A DNA stretch of 25,757 nucleotides. Origin: Bryobacteraceae bacterium (GTDB lineage: Bacteria > Acidobacteriota > Terriglobia > Bryobacterales > Bryobacteraceae). Below are positions 7,598 through 14,934 of the stretch, piece after piece. Numbering within the stretch: position 1 is the first letter of the stretch; every line of letters starts with the position of its first letter. The translations under genes were made by a program, and so were the position numbers. The notes beneath the pieces are model-generated. The model worked only from the letters and a program-made list of their open reading frames with translations. It did no database searches and had not been told where the DNA came from. Where the stretch lies: NCBI GenBank assembly GCA_030039005.1, contig JASHQT010000062.1:1-25757 (forward strand), read 5' to 3'.

Positions 7598-9166
7598 TTA
7601 CAGAGTCTCCAAGACGAGATGTTCGCGGTGCCGGTGGGCGGTGGAAACTTCGAGCGCGAAGGCGAGAATGCGCCGTGTCTGCAAGGGATCGATCAGGGCA
7701 TCGACATGGCCGCGGGCGGCGGCATAACGCGCATCGAGCCAGCGCTCGTAATCGGCGCGGGTTTGATCGATGCGGTCCTGCAACTCCCGGGGAACGGGCT
7801 GGCCTTCGGATTTCAAGCGATCGAGTTCGGTGCCATGGATGGCCTGGACGGCCGAATCGCCTTCCATGACGCCGATGCGGGCCGTCGGCCAGCCGAAGGT
7901 GAAATTAGGATCGAAGCCCTGGCCGGCCATGGCGTAATAGCCGGCGCCGCTCGCGTGGTTCAACGTGAGCACGATCTTCGGAACAGTGGCGCAGGCCATT
8001 GTTTCAACCATTTCGGCACCAGCGCGTATGATGCCATTGCGCTCGGCATCGACGCCGACCATGAAGCCGGAGACGTCCTGCAAATAGATCAACGGCACGT
8101 TGTTGCGGTGCGCATTCTCGACGAAATAGGCGACCTTGCGCGCGGATTCGGTGTACACGATGCCGCCGATGCGCGCGCCGCCTTCGGTTTTCAAGAACCC
8201 GCGGCGATTGGCGATCAACGCGACGGCGCGGCCGAACAGTTTCGCGTCGGCGCATAGCAACTCGGGGGCGTGGTGCGGCTGAAACTCCAGATAATCGTCG
8301 CGATCGAAAATACGCTCGATGGCCTCTTCGACGTTGTAGGGCAGCCGGTGATCGGTGGGCATCAGATCGTAGAGGCCTTCGGCGGGTTTGGCGGGGGACG
8401 AGCTGTCGTGTTCAGCGATGGGGCGAGGCATGGCGCGAAAACGCTCGCGAATCATTTGAAGACAGTCCGCGTCGTTCTTGGCCGTGTAGTGCGCGACGCC
8501 GCTGGCGGTAGTGTGCATGCGCGCGCCGCCGAGCGATTCGGCATCCACCACTTGACCCACGGCGCCTTTCACCAGGTTGGGCCCGCCGAGGCCCATGAAG
8601 CTGGTGCCTTCCACCATGATGATGACGTCGCTCAAGGCGGGGAGATAGGCGCCGCCAGCGATACACGGTCCCATGACGGCGGCGATCTGCGGAACGTGCA
8701 GACGCCTGCGCATCAGCGAATTGTAGTAGAAGATGCGCGCGGCGCCATACTGGCCGGGGAAAATTCCATCCTGCAAGGGAAGGTTGACGCCCGCGGAATC
8801 GACCAGGTAGACGATGGGAACGCGATTGCGCATGGCGATTTCCTGCGCGCGGAGGATTTTGGTGATGGTTTCGGGCCACCAGGCGCCGGCCTTCACGGTA
8901 GCGTCGTTGGCGACGACGACCGCCGGACGGCCTTCAATTTTTCCAACGCCTGTGACTACGCCTGCGGCGGGTGCCTGACCATCGTACTGATCGTAGGCGA
9001 CGAGGAGGCCGACTTCAAGGAACAGCGCGCCGGGATCAAAGAGCTTGGCAATGCGCTCGCGCGCGGTGAGTTTGCCGTCGCGATGCTGTTTTTCGACGCG
9101 TTTGGGCCCGCCGCCTTGCCGCAATTGATCCTCGAGCACGAGCAGATCGTCGACGAGCTGCCGCAT
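7598..9166 (-). CDS. Acyl-CoA carboxylase, carboxyltransferase (beta) subunit
   Basis: The 522-residue protein has the two crotonase-like halves of biotin-dependent carboxyltransferases: KLTARERIAKLFDPG near the start, then VVVANDATVKAGAWWPETI, VMGPCIAGGAYLPALSD (first-half oxyanion region) and LIYLQDVSGFMVG plus LNHASGAGYYAMAG in the second half. It resembles methylcrotonyl-/geranyl-CoA carboxylase beta subunits (AtuC, MccB, LiuB) more than propionyl-CoA types. It moves CO2 from biotin to an acyl-CoA. No alpha subunit with its own biotin carboxylase is adjacent; the accB-accC pair on the facing strand is a possible partner. The ATG at 9166 is chosen; TTG at 9193 and GTG at 9190 are in-frame alternatives, and none has a clear ribosome binding site. 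Confidence 0.9.
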   Translation of the reverse strand: MRQLVDDLLVLEDQLRQGGGPKRVEKQHRDGKLTARERIAKLFDPGALFLEVGLLVAYDQYDGQAPAAGVVTGVGKIEGRPAVVVANDATVKAGAWWPETITKILRAQEIAMRNRVPIVYLVDSAGVNLPLQDGIFPGQYGAARIFYYNSLMRRRLHVPQIAAVMGPCIAGGAYLPALSDVIIMVEGTSFMGLGGPNLVKGAVGQVVDAESLGGARMHTTASGVAHYTAKNDADCLQMIRERFRAMPRPIAEHDSSSPAKPAEGLYDLMPTDHRLPYNVEEAIERIFDRDDYLEFQPHHAPELLCADAKLFGRAVALIANRRGFLKTEGGARIGGIVYTESARKVAYFVENAHRNNVPLIYLQDVSGFMVGVDAERNGIIRAGAEMVETMACATVPKIVLTLNHASGAGYYAMAGQGFDPNFTFGWPTARIGVMEGDSAVQAIHGTELDRLKSEGQPVPRELQDRIDQTRADYERWLDARYAAARGHVDALIDPLQTRRILAFALEVSTAHRHREHLVLETL

Positions 9167-9228
9167 GTGGGGCGTCGAGGCGGTGGGCACCAATTTCAGA
9201 ATACATGAGTCGCGCGAAGCCCCACGCG

Positions 9229-10968
9229 CTACTGCAGGGAGAATACGGCATCCGGAGTCTCGACGCCGCCGACGGCCGCCTGCAACGAAACTTCGCCGGA
9301 GCCAAGGCCCCCGGGAACCGTCAGGTTGATCTGGTAAAGGCCGGGGCCGGACAACCCTGCAAACGACGGCGTCACGCTAACCTGGTTGATTTCGAGCGTC
9401 ACGGGATTGGTGGTTGGCGCCACTCCGGAAAATGCCTGACCAGCCGGAACCGCGGGATTGGTCGGCCCAAACCCAGTACCGAAAAGTTCAACCACATCGC
9501 CTGGTTTCGCGGCAACAGTTGGATAACCGAGTGAATTTCCGGTCGGCCCAAGGATGTCGTAGCTGCCTCCACCGTAGGCGCCCGAACCGTCGGATCTCAG
9601 GATGATGCCAGCTACATGCATGGAAGCGTCCAGCAGGAAAAACAAAGGACCGAACTCAGCCAGCGTTACAGTGGATGCACCACTACCGACAGCGGTGGTT
9701 ACCACCACGGGCGCCGTCCCGCTTGTCGTGACATTCGGGACTTGCAAGTCAATCTGTCCGGGGCTGACATACGAAAGATAAGCCTCTTGCCCGCCAATGG
9801 TCACAGTGGTGCCGCCGAGGGACGTTGGAAAGTTTCCCGTCCAATCTGCCGTGCCGCCGGCCAGATTGGTTCCGTAAATCGACACCCACTCTCCGGACTG
9901 TACCGTTCCTGGGACGATCCCATTTGAACTAATCTTCGGGAGAAGCCCCGTCCCACCACCCCCGGTGGTGAAGGCCACCCCAAAGGGTGAACTGCCCACG
10001 CCTATCGTGCCGACAACAGCGTTGCTCGATGTGTCGATTACCGTGACGGCGCCGTTGCCGATACCGGTAACGTTGGTTGCAATCGTCACATAGGCACGCG
10101 TTCCGTCCGGGCTAACAGCCACGCCAGTGGGTCCAGTCCCCACGCTCACCATGTCGACTACAGTGTTGCTCGACGTGTCGATCACCGAGACGGGGCCGGT
10201 GCCTCCGGGGCCGAAGGTCACCACATAGGCGTGCGCTCCGTCAGGCGTGATGGCAACCCCAACGGGGGAGTCCGCTACATTCGGCACGGATACTGTCGTG
10301 TCCACGGTGTTGGTCGAGGTGTCGATAACCGACACCGAGCCCAGGGCGTCGGCCACATAGGCACGCGTTCCATCCGGGGTGATGGCCACCCCCACGCTGC
10401 CCACGTTTCCCAACGTCACTGTGGCGGCCACCGTATTGCTTGATGTGTCGATTACCGAGACGGAACTGGATCCCATGCCGACGTTGCTGATGTAGGCGCG
10501 CGTTCCGTCCGGCGTGATGGCCACTCCACCGGGGGCAATCCCCACCGGAACCTTGGTCACCACCGTGTTGCTCGACGTTTCTATCACCGCCACGGAGTTG
10601 GCGTTGGCTTGCGTCACATACGCGCGCGTTCCGTCCGGGGTGACAGCCACGCCGGTGGGGCAGCCCCCTACGAGAAACTTGCTGGCCACTTTGTTGCTCG
10701 ATGTGTCGATCACCCAGACGTCGCCGCCGCAATTCGCTACATAGACGCTGGTTCCGTCCGGTGTGATGGCGACCCCTTGGGGTTGGGTTCCCACCATTAC
10801 TGTAGCGATCACGGTGTTACTCGATGTGTCGATCACCGAGACGTTATCGGAGCCGAAGTTCGCCACGTAGGCGAGAGCTTGAGCGTAAGAAAGCTGGCTT
10901 GAGCCCCAAAGCCCAGTTAACGCTGGGATCGAAACAGCGAAGACAGACGCTATTCTCCCAGACATCAT
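9229..10968 (-). CDS. Secreted seven-repeat YVTN beta-propeller protein with Solibacter-type C-terminal domain
   Basis: The 579-residue protein starts with a signal peptide (MMSGRIASVFAVS... ending near YAQA, residue 31). Seven YVTN/NHL-like repeats of about 40-47 residues follow (about 31-335), each with the pattern AYVAN...VSVIDTSSNTV...VGxxPxGVAITPDGT. Seven repeats are the right number for a closed propeller. The C-terminal part (about 338-579) has ISSNGIVPGTVQSGEWVSIYG, LPTSLGGTTVTIGG-like and AAKPGDVVELFGTGFGPTNP segments. These are typical of the domain that ends hundreds of secreted proteins in Candidatus Solibacter. Function is unknown; export and surface binding are inferred. The ATG at 10968 is chosen because a TATACT box at 10989-10994 overlaps the earlier TTG start at 10989. 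The next gene downstream is the carboxylase, 62 bp away. Confidence 0.88.
   Translation of the reverse strand: MMSGRIASVFAVSIPALTGLWGSSQLSYAQALAYVANFGSDNVSVIDTSSNTVIATVMVGTQPQGVAITPDGTSVYVANCGGDVWVIDTSSNKVASKFLVGGCPTGVAVTPDGTRAYVTQANANSVAVIETSSNTVVTKVPVGIAPGGVAITPDGTRAYISNVGMGSSSVSVIDTSSNTVAATVTLGNVGSVGVAITPDGTRAYVADALGSVSVIDTSTNTVDTTVSVPNVADSPVGVAITPDGAHAYVVTFGPGGTGPVSVIDTSSNTVVDMVSVGTGPTGVAVSPDGTRAYVTIATNVTGIGNGAVTVIDTSSNAVVGTIGVGSSPFGVAFTTGGGGTGLLPKISSNGIVPGTVQSGEWVSIYGTNLAGGTADWTGNFPTSLGGTTVTIGGQEAYLSYVSPGQIDLQVPNVTTSGTAPVVVTTAVGSGASTVTLAEFGPLFFLLDASMHVAGIILRSDGSGAYGGGSYDILGPTGNSLGYPTVAAKPGDVVELFGTGFGPTNPAVPAGQAFSGVAPTTNPVTLEINQVSVTPSFAGLSGPGLYQINLTVPGGLGSGEVSLQAAVGGVETPDAVFSLQ
9965..10878 (-). 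repeat. Seven tandem YVTN coding repeats
   Basis: Seven in-frame units of roughly 125-140 bp encode the propeller blades. Every unit keeps a DNA block near GTGTCGAT(C/T)ACCG (plus-strand reading of its complement region) coding for VIDTSSNTV, and a block coding for TPDGT. Unit length varies with loop insertions; the last two units are longest. The high similarity suggests recent duplication or homogenisation. Confidence 0.85.
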
Positions 10969-10988
10969 CTTCTTCACCCCGTGACGCA

Positions 10989-10994
10989 AGTATA
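10989..10994 (-). promoter_or_regulatory. Possible -10 box of the beta-propeller gene
   Basis: On the minus strand TATACT reads from 10994 to 10989, 21 bp before the chosen ATG at 10968. It matches the TATAAT -10 consensus in five of six positions. No good TTGACA-like -35 box is seen at the expected distance. The purine-rich stretch GGGGTGAAGAAG between box and ATG can serve as ribosome binding site. Confidence 0.4.
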
Positions 10995-11033
10995 CACCTA
11001 CTCGTTTTGAGTTGAGCCCTGGGTGGTGGGGTC

Positions 11034-11396
11034 TTAGCGGGGATACGCGGGGTTCGGTGGTGGTGGCGGATGAGATTTTCGCTCCACGATGATTGCGCGG
11101 TATTGCTTGTTTTTTTCGTCCGAGAAATACATTGGATCGCCTGCCTGAGCCTTGGGGTCAATAGATACGTCGATTGGGCCGATGTTGAGACGTGGAATAC
11201 GATGGCCAGCCTTATAACGTACTGTAAACAGCCCCAGCGGACTATCGATGGAGTACAAGAACTCATGGCCAGTTTGCTGGATTGAATTCAATTTAGCTTG
11301 ATGGAAATAGTGAGTCCTGCCTTGAGCAGCCCCAACTATCAGGACCGCGAGGATTGCAGTTTCTGGATGCGCTCGTAGTCTAAACAAGTCACCCAT
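11034..11396 (-). CDS. Small secreted hypothetical protein
   Basis: The 120-residue protein opens with MGDLFRLRAH and a hydrophobic stretch PETAILAVLIVGAAQG that looks like a signal peptide. The mature part has an alternating hydrophobic pattern typical of a beta-rich domain (HEFLYSIDSPLGLFTVRY, GHRIPRLNIGPIDVSIDP, AGDPMYF) and ends in a proline-rich tail SHPPPPPNPAYPR. No named family is recognised. The frame stays open to 11576, but the upstream 60 residues look non-coding, so the ATG at 11396 is preferred because it gives the signal peptide. Base composition (about half G+C) is clearly lower than that of neighbouring genes, which suggests transfer or relaxed selection. It could have a start different from the one given. 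Confidence 0.5.
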   Translation of the reverse strand: MGDLFRLRAHPETAILAVLIVGAAQGRTHYFHQAKLNSIQQTGHEFLYSIDSPLGLFTVRYKAGHRIPRLNIGPIDVSIDPKAQAGDPMYFSDEKNKQYRAIIVERKSHPPPPPNPAYPR

Positions 11397-11931
11397 CCAG
11401 CCGAAAACCCTAACATCCTGGGACATGTTAACTATACCTACGTTACCTATGCAGAGATTATTGCAACGGCCACAGATGTCAGGATTGCTTTTGGTGACCG
11501 ACTTCCACCAATAGGGGAGGTCAAACCGCTCGGTGGCCTGACGATGCCACATGACGTTGCACTCAGCTTCGCCCAAATGGTCGCTAAGATTAGACCCGCT
11601 ATCGAAAGGGCCAGAGGTTTCAGCGGCGATAAAACGGCGGTTCTCGAACAGACTGTAGATCCCGCGCGGTAGCTACTGCAGGGTTCTTCAAAGCAACGCC
11701 GTAGTCATCTCTCGCTAAGACCCCACTACCGAGGCCTGGAGCGCCTTTTACGGCCGCTATGACCACGGATGGCCCGCGCAGTTGCAGCCTGTGCAATTCC
11801 AGGGAACTCGCCAAGGCGTCTTCACGCTATGCTAAGGGCGTGCGCGGGATGGACAAGAGGGGGCGTTGCGACGCGGTGTCCGCAGGGATGCGGACACGGC
11901 ACGCTGGGAGCGTGCGCCACCGGTCAGACAA
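11397..11931. other. Intergenic stretch without a convincing gene
   Basis: About 535 bp between the small secreted protein (-) and the permease (+). Short open frames on both strands give no recognisable protein. The left part is A+T-richer than the surroundings. The right end (11876-11915) holds two perfect hairpins described separately. A promoter for the permease is expected here; a weak TATGCT lies at 11828-11833 with no clear -35 box. Confidence 0.55.
11876..11915 (+). repeat. Two back-to-back perfect hairpins upstream of the permease gene
   Basis: Hairpin one pairs GTGTCCGCA (11876-11884) with TGCGGACAC (11889-11897) around GGGA. Hairpin two starts one base later and pairs GCACGCT (11899-11905) with AGCGTGC (11909-11915) around GGG. 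The pair ends 16 bp before the ATG at 11932. Such short paired palindromes with fixed loops resemble REP/BIME-type dispersed elements, but they could also be a leader structure controlling translation. No T-tract follows, so it is not an obvious terminator. Confidence 0.6.
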
Positions 11932-12999
11932 ATGTTAGGGATCGATCCGAAGGCGGCGCGGGCGGCGTGGACGGTGTTTCTGGTCGCGTTGCTGGTGGCG
12001 GCGGCGTACGCCATTCGCGAGATCATCGCGGTTTTTGCTATCTCACTCCTGTTCGGTTATCTTTTGATGCCGCTGGTGGGACTTGTGGGGCGGGTGACGC
12101 CGCGGCAGGTTTCGCCGCGCATTGCGCTCGCGATCGTCTATTTGGCGCTGGTGGGCGCGATTGTGGCGCTCGCCTTGACGCTGGGGCCGCGTTTGGCGGA
12201 TGAGGCGAATAACCTCGCGATGCAATTGCCATCGCTGCTCAGCAACCCGAGCTGGATGGAGAACATTCCGCTGCCGGCGGCTCTGGAGCCCGCGCGGGCC
12301 GATCTGGTCCAGCACCTGGAAGCGCAACTGAGCAGCAGCGGCCAGCAGATTCTGCCCTATATCAGGAGCCTGAGCGGGCACCTGGTGTCGGGTGCGAAAT
12401 ATGCGTTGTATTTCGTGTTGATTCCCATCCTGGCGTTTTTCTTTTTGAAAGACGGCACGCTTATCCGCGACGACATCCTTTCGGCGCTGGTGGAAGAGCG
12501 GCGGCGTCCGGTGGTGGAAAACATTCTTTCGGACATCAATGAGCTGCTGGGAGAATATATCCGGGCGCTACTGCTGCTCGCGCTCGCGAGCTTCACCGCG
12601 CACAGTATTTTTCTGAGCGTGACCGGGGCACAATTTGCCTTGCTGCTTTCGGGTGTGGCGGCGACCGGCGAGTTTATCCCGGTGATCGGGCCGGCGGCGG
12701 CCGGAGTGATTATCGTACTGGTGACGGGTCTGAGCGGGTATAACCACGTCATTCTATACATCAGTTTTTGGATCTGTTTCCGGCTGGCGCAGGACTATAT
12801 CTTTTCGCCATTCTTGATGAGCAGAGGAGTGCAGCTCAATCCGCTGCTGGTGCTGTTTGGGGTCCTGGCTGGAGACCAGATCGCGGGGGTAGTGGGGATG
12901 TTCTTGTCGGTGCCGGTGCTGGCGATTTTGCGCGTGATGTTCGTGCGCCTGCGGCGGGCGCGGGCGGCGGATTTAGTCGCGCCGCGGGGCGAAATATGA
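11932..12999 (+). CDS. AI-2E family transporter (PerM/TqsA-like permease)
   Basis: The 355-residue integral membrane protein shows the family plan. A pair of N-terminal helices (about 13-60) is followed by a third helix, a soluble segment (about 105-165, NNLAMQLPSLLSNPSWMENI), and then a block of helices. The block includes the conserved core SGVAATGEFIPVIGPAAAGVI and the later SPFLMSRGVQLNPLLVLFGVLAGDQIAG. Family members include TqsA (autoinducer-2 export), PerM and Na+/H+ antiporters, so the substrate is open. The ATG at 11932 is preferred over an upstream TTG at 11866 because that extension would only translate the paired hairpins. The stop overlaps the next start in an ATGA, so it is co-translated with the HupE/UreJ-like gene. 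Confidence 0.88.
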   Translation: MLGIDPKAARAAWTVFLVALLVAAAYAIREIIAVFAISLLFGYLLMPLVGLVGRVTPRQVSPRIALAIVYLALVGAIVALALTLGPRLADEANNLAMQLPSLLSNPSWMENIPLPAALEPARADLVQHLEAQLSSSGQQILPYIRSLSGHLVSGAKYALYFVLIPILAFFFLKDGTLIRDDILSALVEERRRPVVENILSDINELLGEYIRALLLLALASFTAHSIFLSVTGAQFALLLSGVAATGEFIPVIGPAAAGVIIVLVTGLSGYNHVILYISFWICFRLAQDYIFSPFLMSRGVQLNPLLVLFGVLAGDQIAGVVGMFLSVPVLAILRVMFVRLRRARAADLVAPRGEI

Positions 13000-13949
13000 A
13001 AGCGCTGGCAGGTCTGCTGGCGATCGTCATGCCGGCGACGGCTCACATGGTGAGCATGAGCACGGGCGACTTAAAAGTGGACGGCGCGCACGCAAGCTAT
13101 GAACTGCGCATGCCGATGTACGAGGTCGCGCACGTGCATGCGCCGGAGCGGACGCTGCTGGAGCATGTGCGCTTCGCGAGCGGCGGCGTGTGGGCGAAGC
13201 CGTCGAATGAAGCGTGCCGGCAGGAGCAGGCGAGCTACGTTTGCACGGCGGATTATCAATTCGCCGCGCCGGTGGAGACGGTGGAAGCGGAGTGCACGCT
13301 GGCGGCGGTGACGGTACCGAATCACGTGCATCTGCTGCGCGCTTATCTCGGCGATAAGACGGACCAGGCGGTGTTCGATCTCACATATACGAAGGCGGAA
13401 TTGCGTTTCCGGCCGCCGACGGCTTTCGAAATCGCGACGCGCGAGATCGGCGCCGGGTTCATGCGCGCGGCGGGGGGGCTCGCCCCCTTATTGTTTCTCG
13501 TCAGTCTTACCTTAGCAGCGAGGACCCGGCGGGAACTCGCGGCGCTGGTGGGATCGTTCGTGGCAGCGGAAGCGCTGGCGTGCGCGGTGGCGCCGCGACT
13601 GCCGGTAGCGCTCTCGCCCAGGTTCATCGAAGCGGCGGCGGCGCTGACGATCGCGTATCTGGCGTTCGAGATCATTCTGCTCCCCGCTTCGGGCATGCGC
13701 TGGTTGGTGGTGGCGGTGCTGGGGCTGTTTCATGGCGCGTACTTCGCGGCGTTCCTCGCGGGGAGCGGGATTCATTTTGCGCCGTTTTTTGCGGGCGTCG
13801 TGATTTGCGAACTGATCCTGATCGCTCTATTCGCCTTCGTGTTGGACCGGCTGCTGCGGCTGAGCTTTCTACGGCGCGCGGTTCCGGTAGCGGCATCGGT
13901 GTTGCTGGCGGTGGGGGTGGGGTGGTTTTTGCTGCGCCTAAGAGCATAA
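12996..13949 (+). CDS. HupE/UreJ-like membrane protein
   Basis: The 317-residue protein begins with a signal peptide (MKALAGLLAIVMPATAH). An extracytoplasmic domain follows (about 18-150, with ELRMPMYEVAHVHAPERTLLEH), then six or seven membrane helices to the C-terminus. The segment VLGLFHGAYFAAFLAGSGIH in the helical part matches the HGxxFA signature of the HupE/UreJ_2 family. HupE proteins bring nickel to hydrogenase in some bacteria, but this second branch is poorly characterised. The full hydrogenase operon lies 4 kb away on the other strand, so a nickel role is possible but unproven. The ATG overlaps the permease stop by 4 bp. It is followed 27 bp later by the MbfA-type iron protein gene, suggesting a metal-related group. 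Confidence 0.75.
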   Translation: MKALAGLLAIVMPATAHMVSMSTGDLKVDGAHASYELRMPMYEVAHVHAPERTLLEHVRFASGGVWAKPSNEACRQEQASYVCTADYQFAAPVETVEAECTLAAVTVPNHVHLLRAYLGDKTDQAVFDLTYTKAELRFRPPTAFEIATREIGAGFMRAAGGLAPLLFLVSLTLAARTRRELAALVGSFVAAEALACAVAPRLPVALSPRFIEAAAALTIAYLAFEIILLPASGMRWLVVAVLGLFHGAYFAAFLAGSGIHFAPFFAGVVICELILIALFAFVLDRLLRLSFLRRAVPVAASVLLAVGVGWFLLRLRA

Positions 13950-13976
13950 GGAGTGAAGGCCTGAGATCATGATGGA

Positions 13977-14933
13977 ATGCGCAGCTTTGACAGCCTGAAC
14001 GAACGTGAAATTCTAGCTCTTGCCATTTCGCTCGAAGAGGAAGACGAGCGCGTGTATGCCGAGTACGCGGAGGGATTGCGCGAGAATTTCCCGGCGTCGG
14101 CCGCAGTGTTCGACGGCATGCGGGAAGAAGAATCCGGGCACCGGCGGCGGCTGATCGAGCTGTTTCGCAAAAACTTCGGCGAACACATTCCGTTGATCCG
14201 GCGGCAGGACGTGCGCGGCTTCGTGCATCGCAATCCGGTGTGGCTGATGCAACCGCTGGGACTCGATACGGTGCGCAATCAGGCGAGCGCGATGGAAGTG
14301 GAGAGCCGGCGGTTTTACGAGAAAGCCGCGGCGCGGGCGCAGGACGCGAGTGTGCGGCAGTTGCTGGACGATCTGGCGGCGGAAGAGCGGACGCACGAGG
14401 ATCGCGCGGAGGAACTGGAGAAGAGCAAGCTGCGGCCGGATGTGAAGAGCAAAGAGGACGAGGCGAACCGGCGGTTGTTCGTGTTGCAGATTGTGCAGCC
14501 GGGGCTGGCGGGCTTGATGGATGGGTCGGTATCGACGCTCGCGCCGGTGTTCGCGGCGGCGCTCGCGACGCAGAACAGTTTCGATGCGTTCAAGGTGGGG
14601 CTGGCGGCATCACTGGGCGCGGGGATCAGCATGGGATTCGCGGAGGCGCTGTCGGACGATGGTAGCTTGACGGGGCGGGGACATCCTTGGCTGCGCGGGA
14701 TCGTGTGCGGATTGATGACGGCGGTGGGCGGGATTGGACACACGCTGCCGTTTTTGATTCCGGGTTTTCGCACCGCCATGATCGTCGCGGGCGCGGTGGT
14801 GCTGGTGGAGTTGGGCGTGATTTCGTGGGTGCGGAATCGATTTATGGAGACGCCACCGCTCGCGGCGGCGGTGCAGGTGGGGCTGGGAGGGGTGCTGGTG
14901 TTTTTGACGGGGATTTTGATCGGGAGTTCGTAG
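13977..14933 (+). CDS. mbfA: Membrane-bound ferritin: ferritin-like domain fused to VIT1 transporter
   Basis: The 318-residue protein joins an N-terminal ferritin/rubrerythrin-like four-helix domain (about 1-150) to a C-terminal VIT1/CCC1 membrane domain (about 165-318). Metal-ligand patterns are visible: acidic EEED (20-23), EEESGH (50-55), MEVESRRFYEK (106-116) and EERTH (136-140). The membrane half has GLAGLMDGSVSTLAPVFAAA and GAGISMGFAEALSDDGSLTG, both VIT1 signatures. This architecture is that of MbfA of Bradyrhizobium and Agrobacterium, an inner-membrane iron exporter that protects against iron and peroxide stress. GGAG lies about 25 bp upstream, rather far for a ribosome binding site. 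No Irr/Fur box is evident. Its stop is 1 bp from the facing peptidase gene. Confidence 0.9.
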   Translation: MRSFDSLNEREILALAISLEEEDERVYAEYAEGLRENFPASAAVFDGMREEESGHRRRLIELFRKNFGEHIPLIRRQDVRGFVHRNPVWLMQPLGLDTVRNQASAMEVESRRFYEKAAARAQDASVRQLLDDLAAEERTHEDRAEELEKSKLRPDVKSKEDEANRRLFVLQIVQPGLAGLMDGSVSTLAPVFAAALATQNSFDAFKVGLAASLGAGISMGFAEALSDDGSLTGRGHPWLRGIVCGLMTAVGGIGHTLPFLIPGFRTAMIVAGAVVLVELGVISWVRNRFMETPPLAAAVQVGLGGVLVFLTGILIGSS

Positions 14934-14934
14934 G

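Noticed and set aside
6232..7869. A long plus-strand open frame of about 545 codons opposite the AtuA and carboxylase genes
   Set aside because: It mirrors well-recognised minus-strand genes; its product is low-complexity and matches no family. High G+C codon bias opens such antisense frames.
9965..10878. Regularly spaced repeats that might suggest a CRISPR-like array
   Set aside because: The period of about 130 bp and the unbroken frame show protein-coding propeller blades.
11620..11814. 64-codon minus-strand open frame in the A+T-richer pocket
   Set aside because: No family, no start signal and no coding context; possibly a gene remnant but not supportable.
11866..11931. N-terminal extension of the AI-2E permease from a TTG start
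   Set aside because: It would only translate the twin hairpins; the ATG at 11932 starts right before the first membrane helix.
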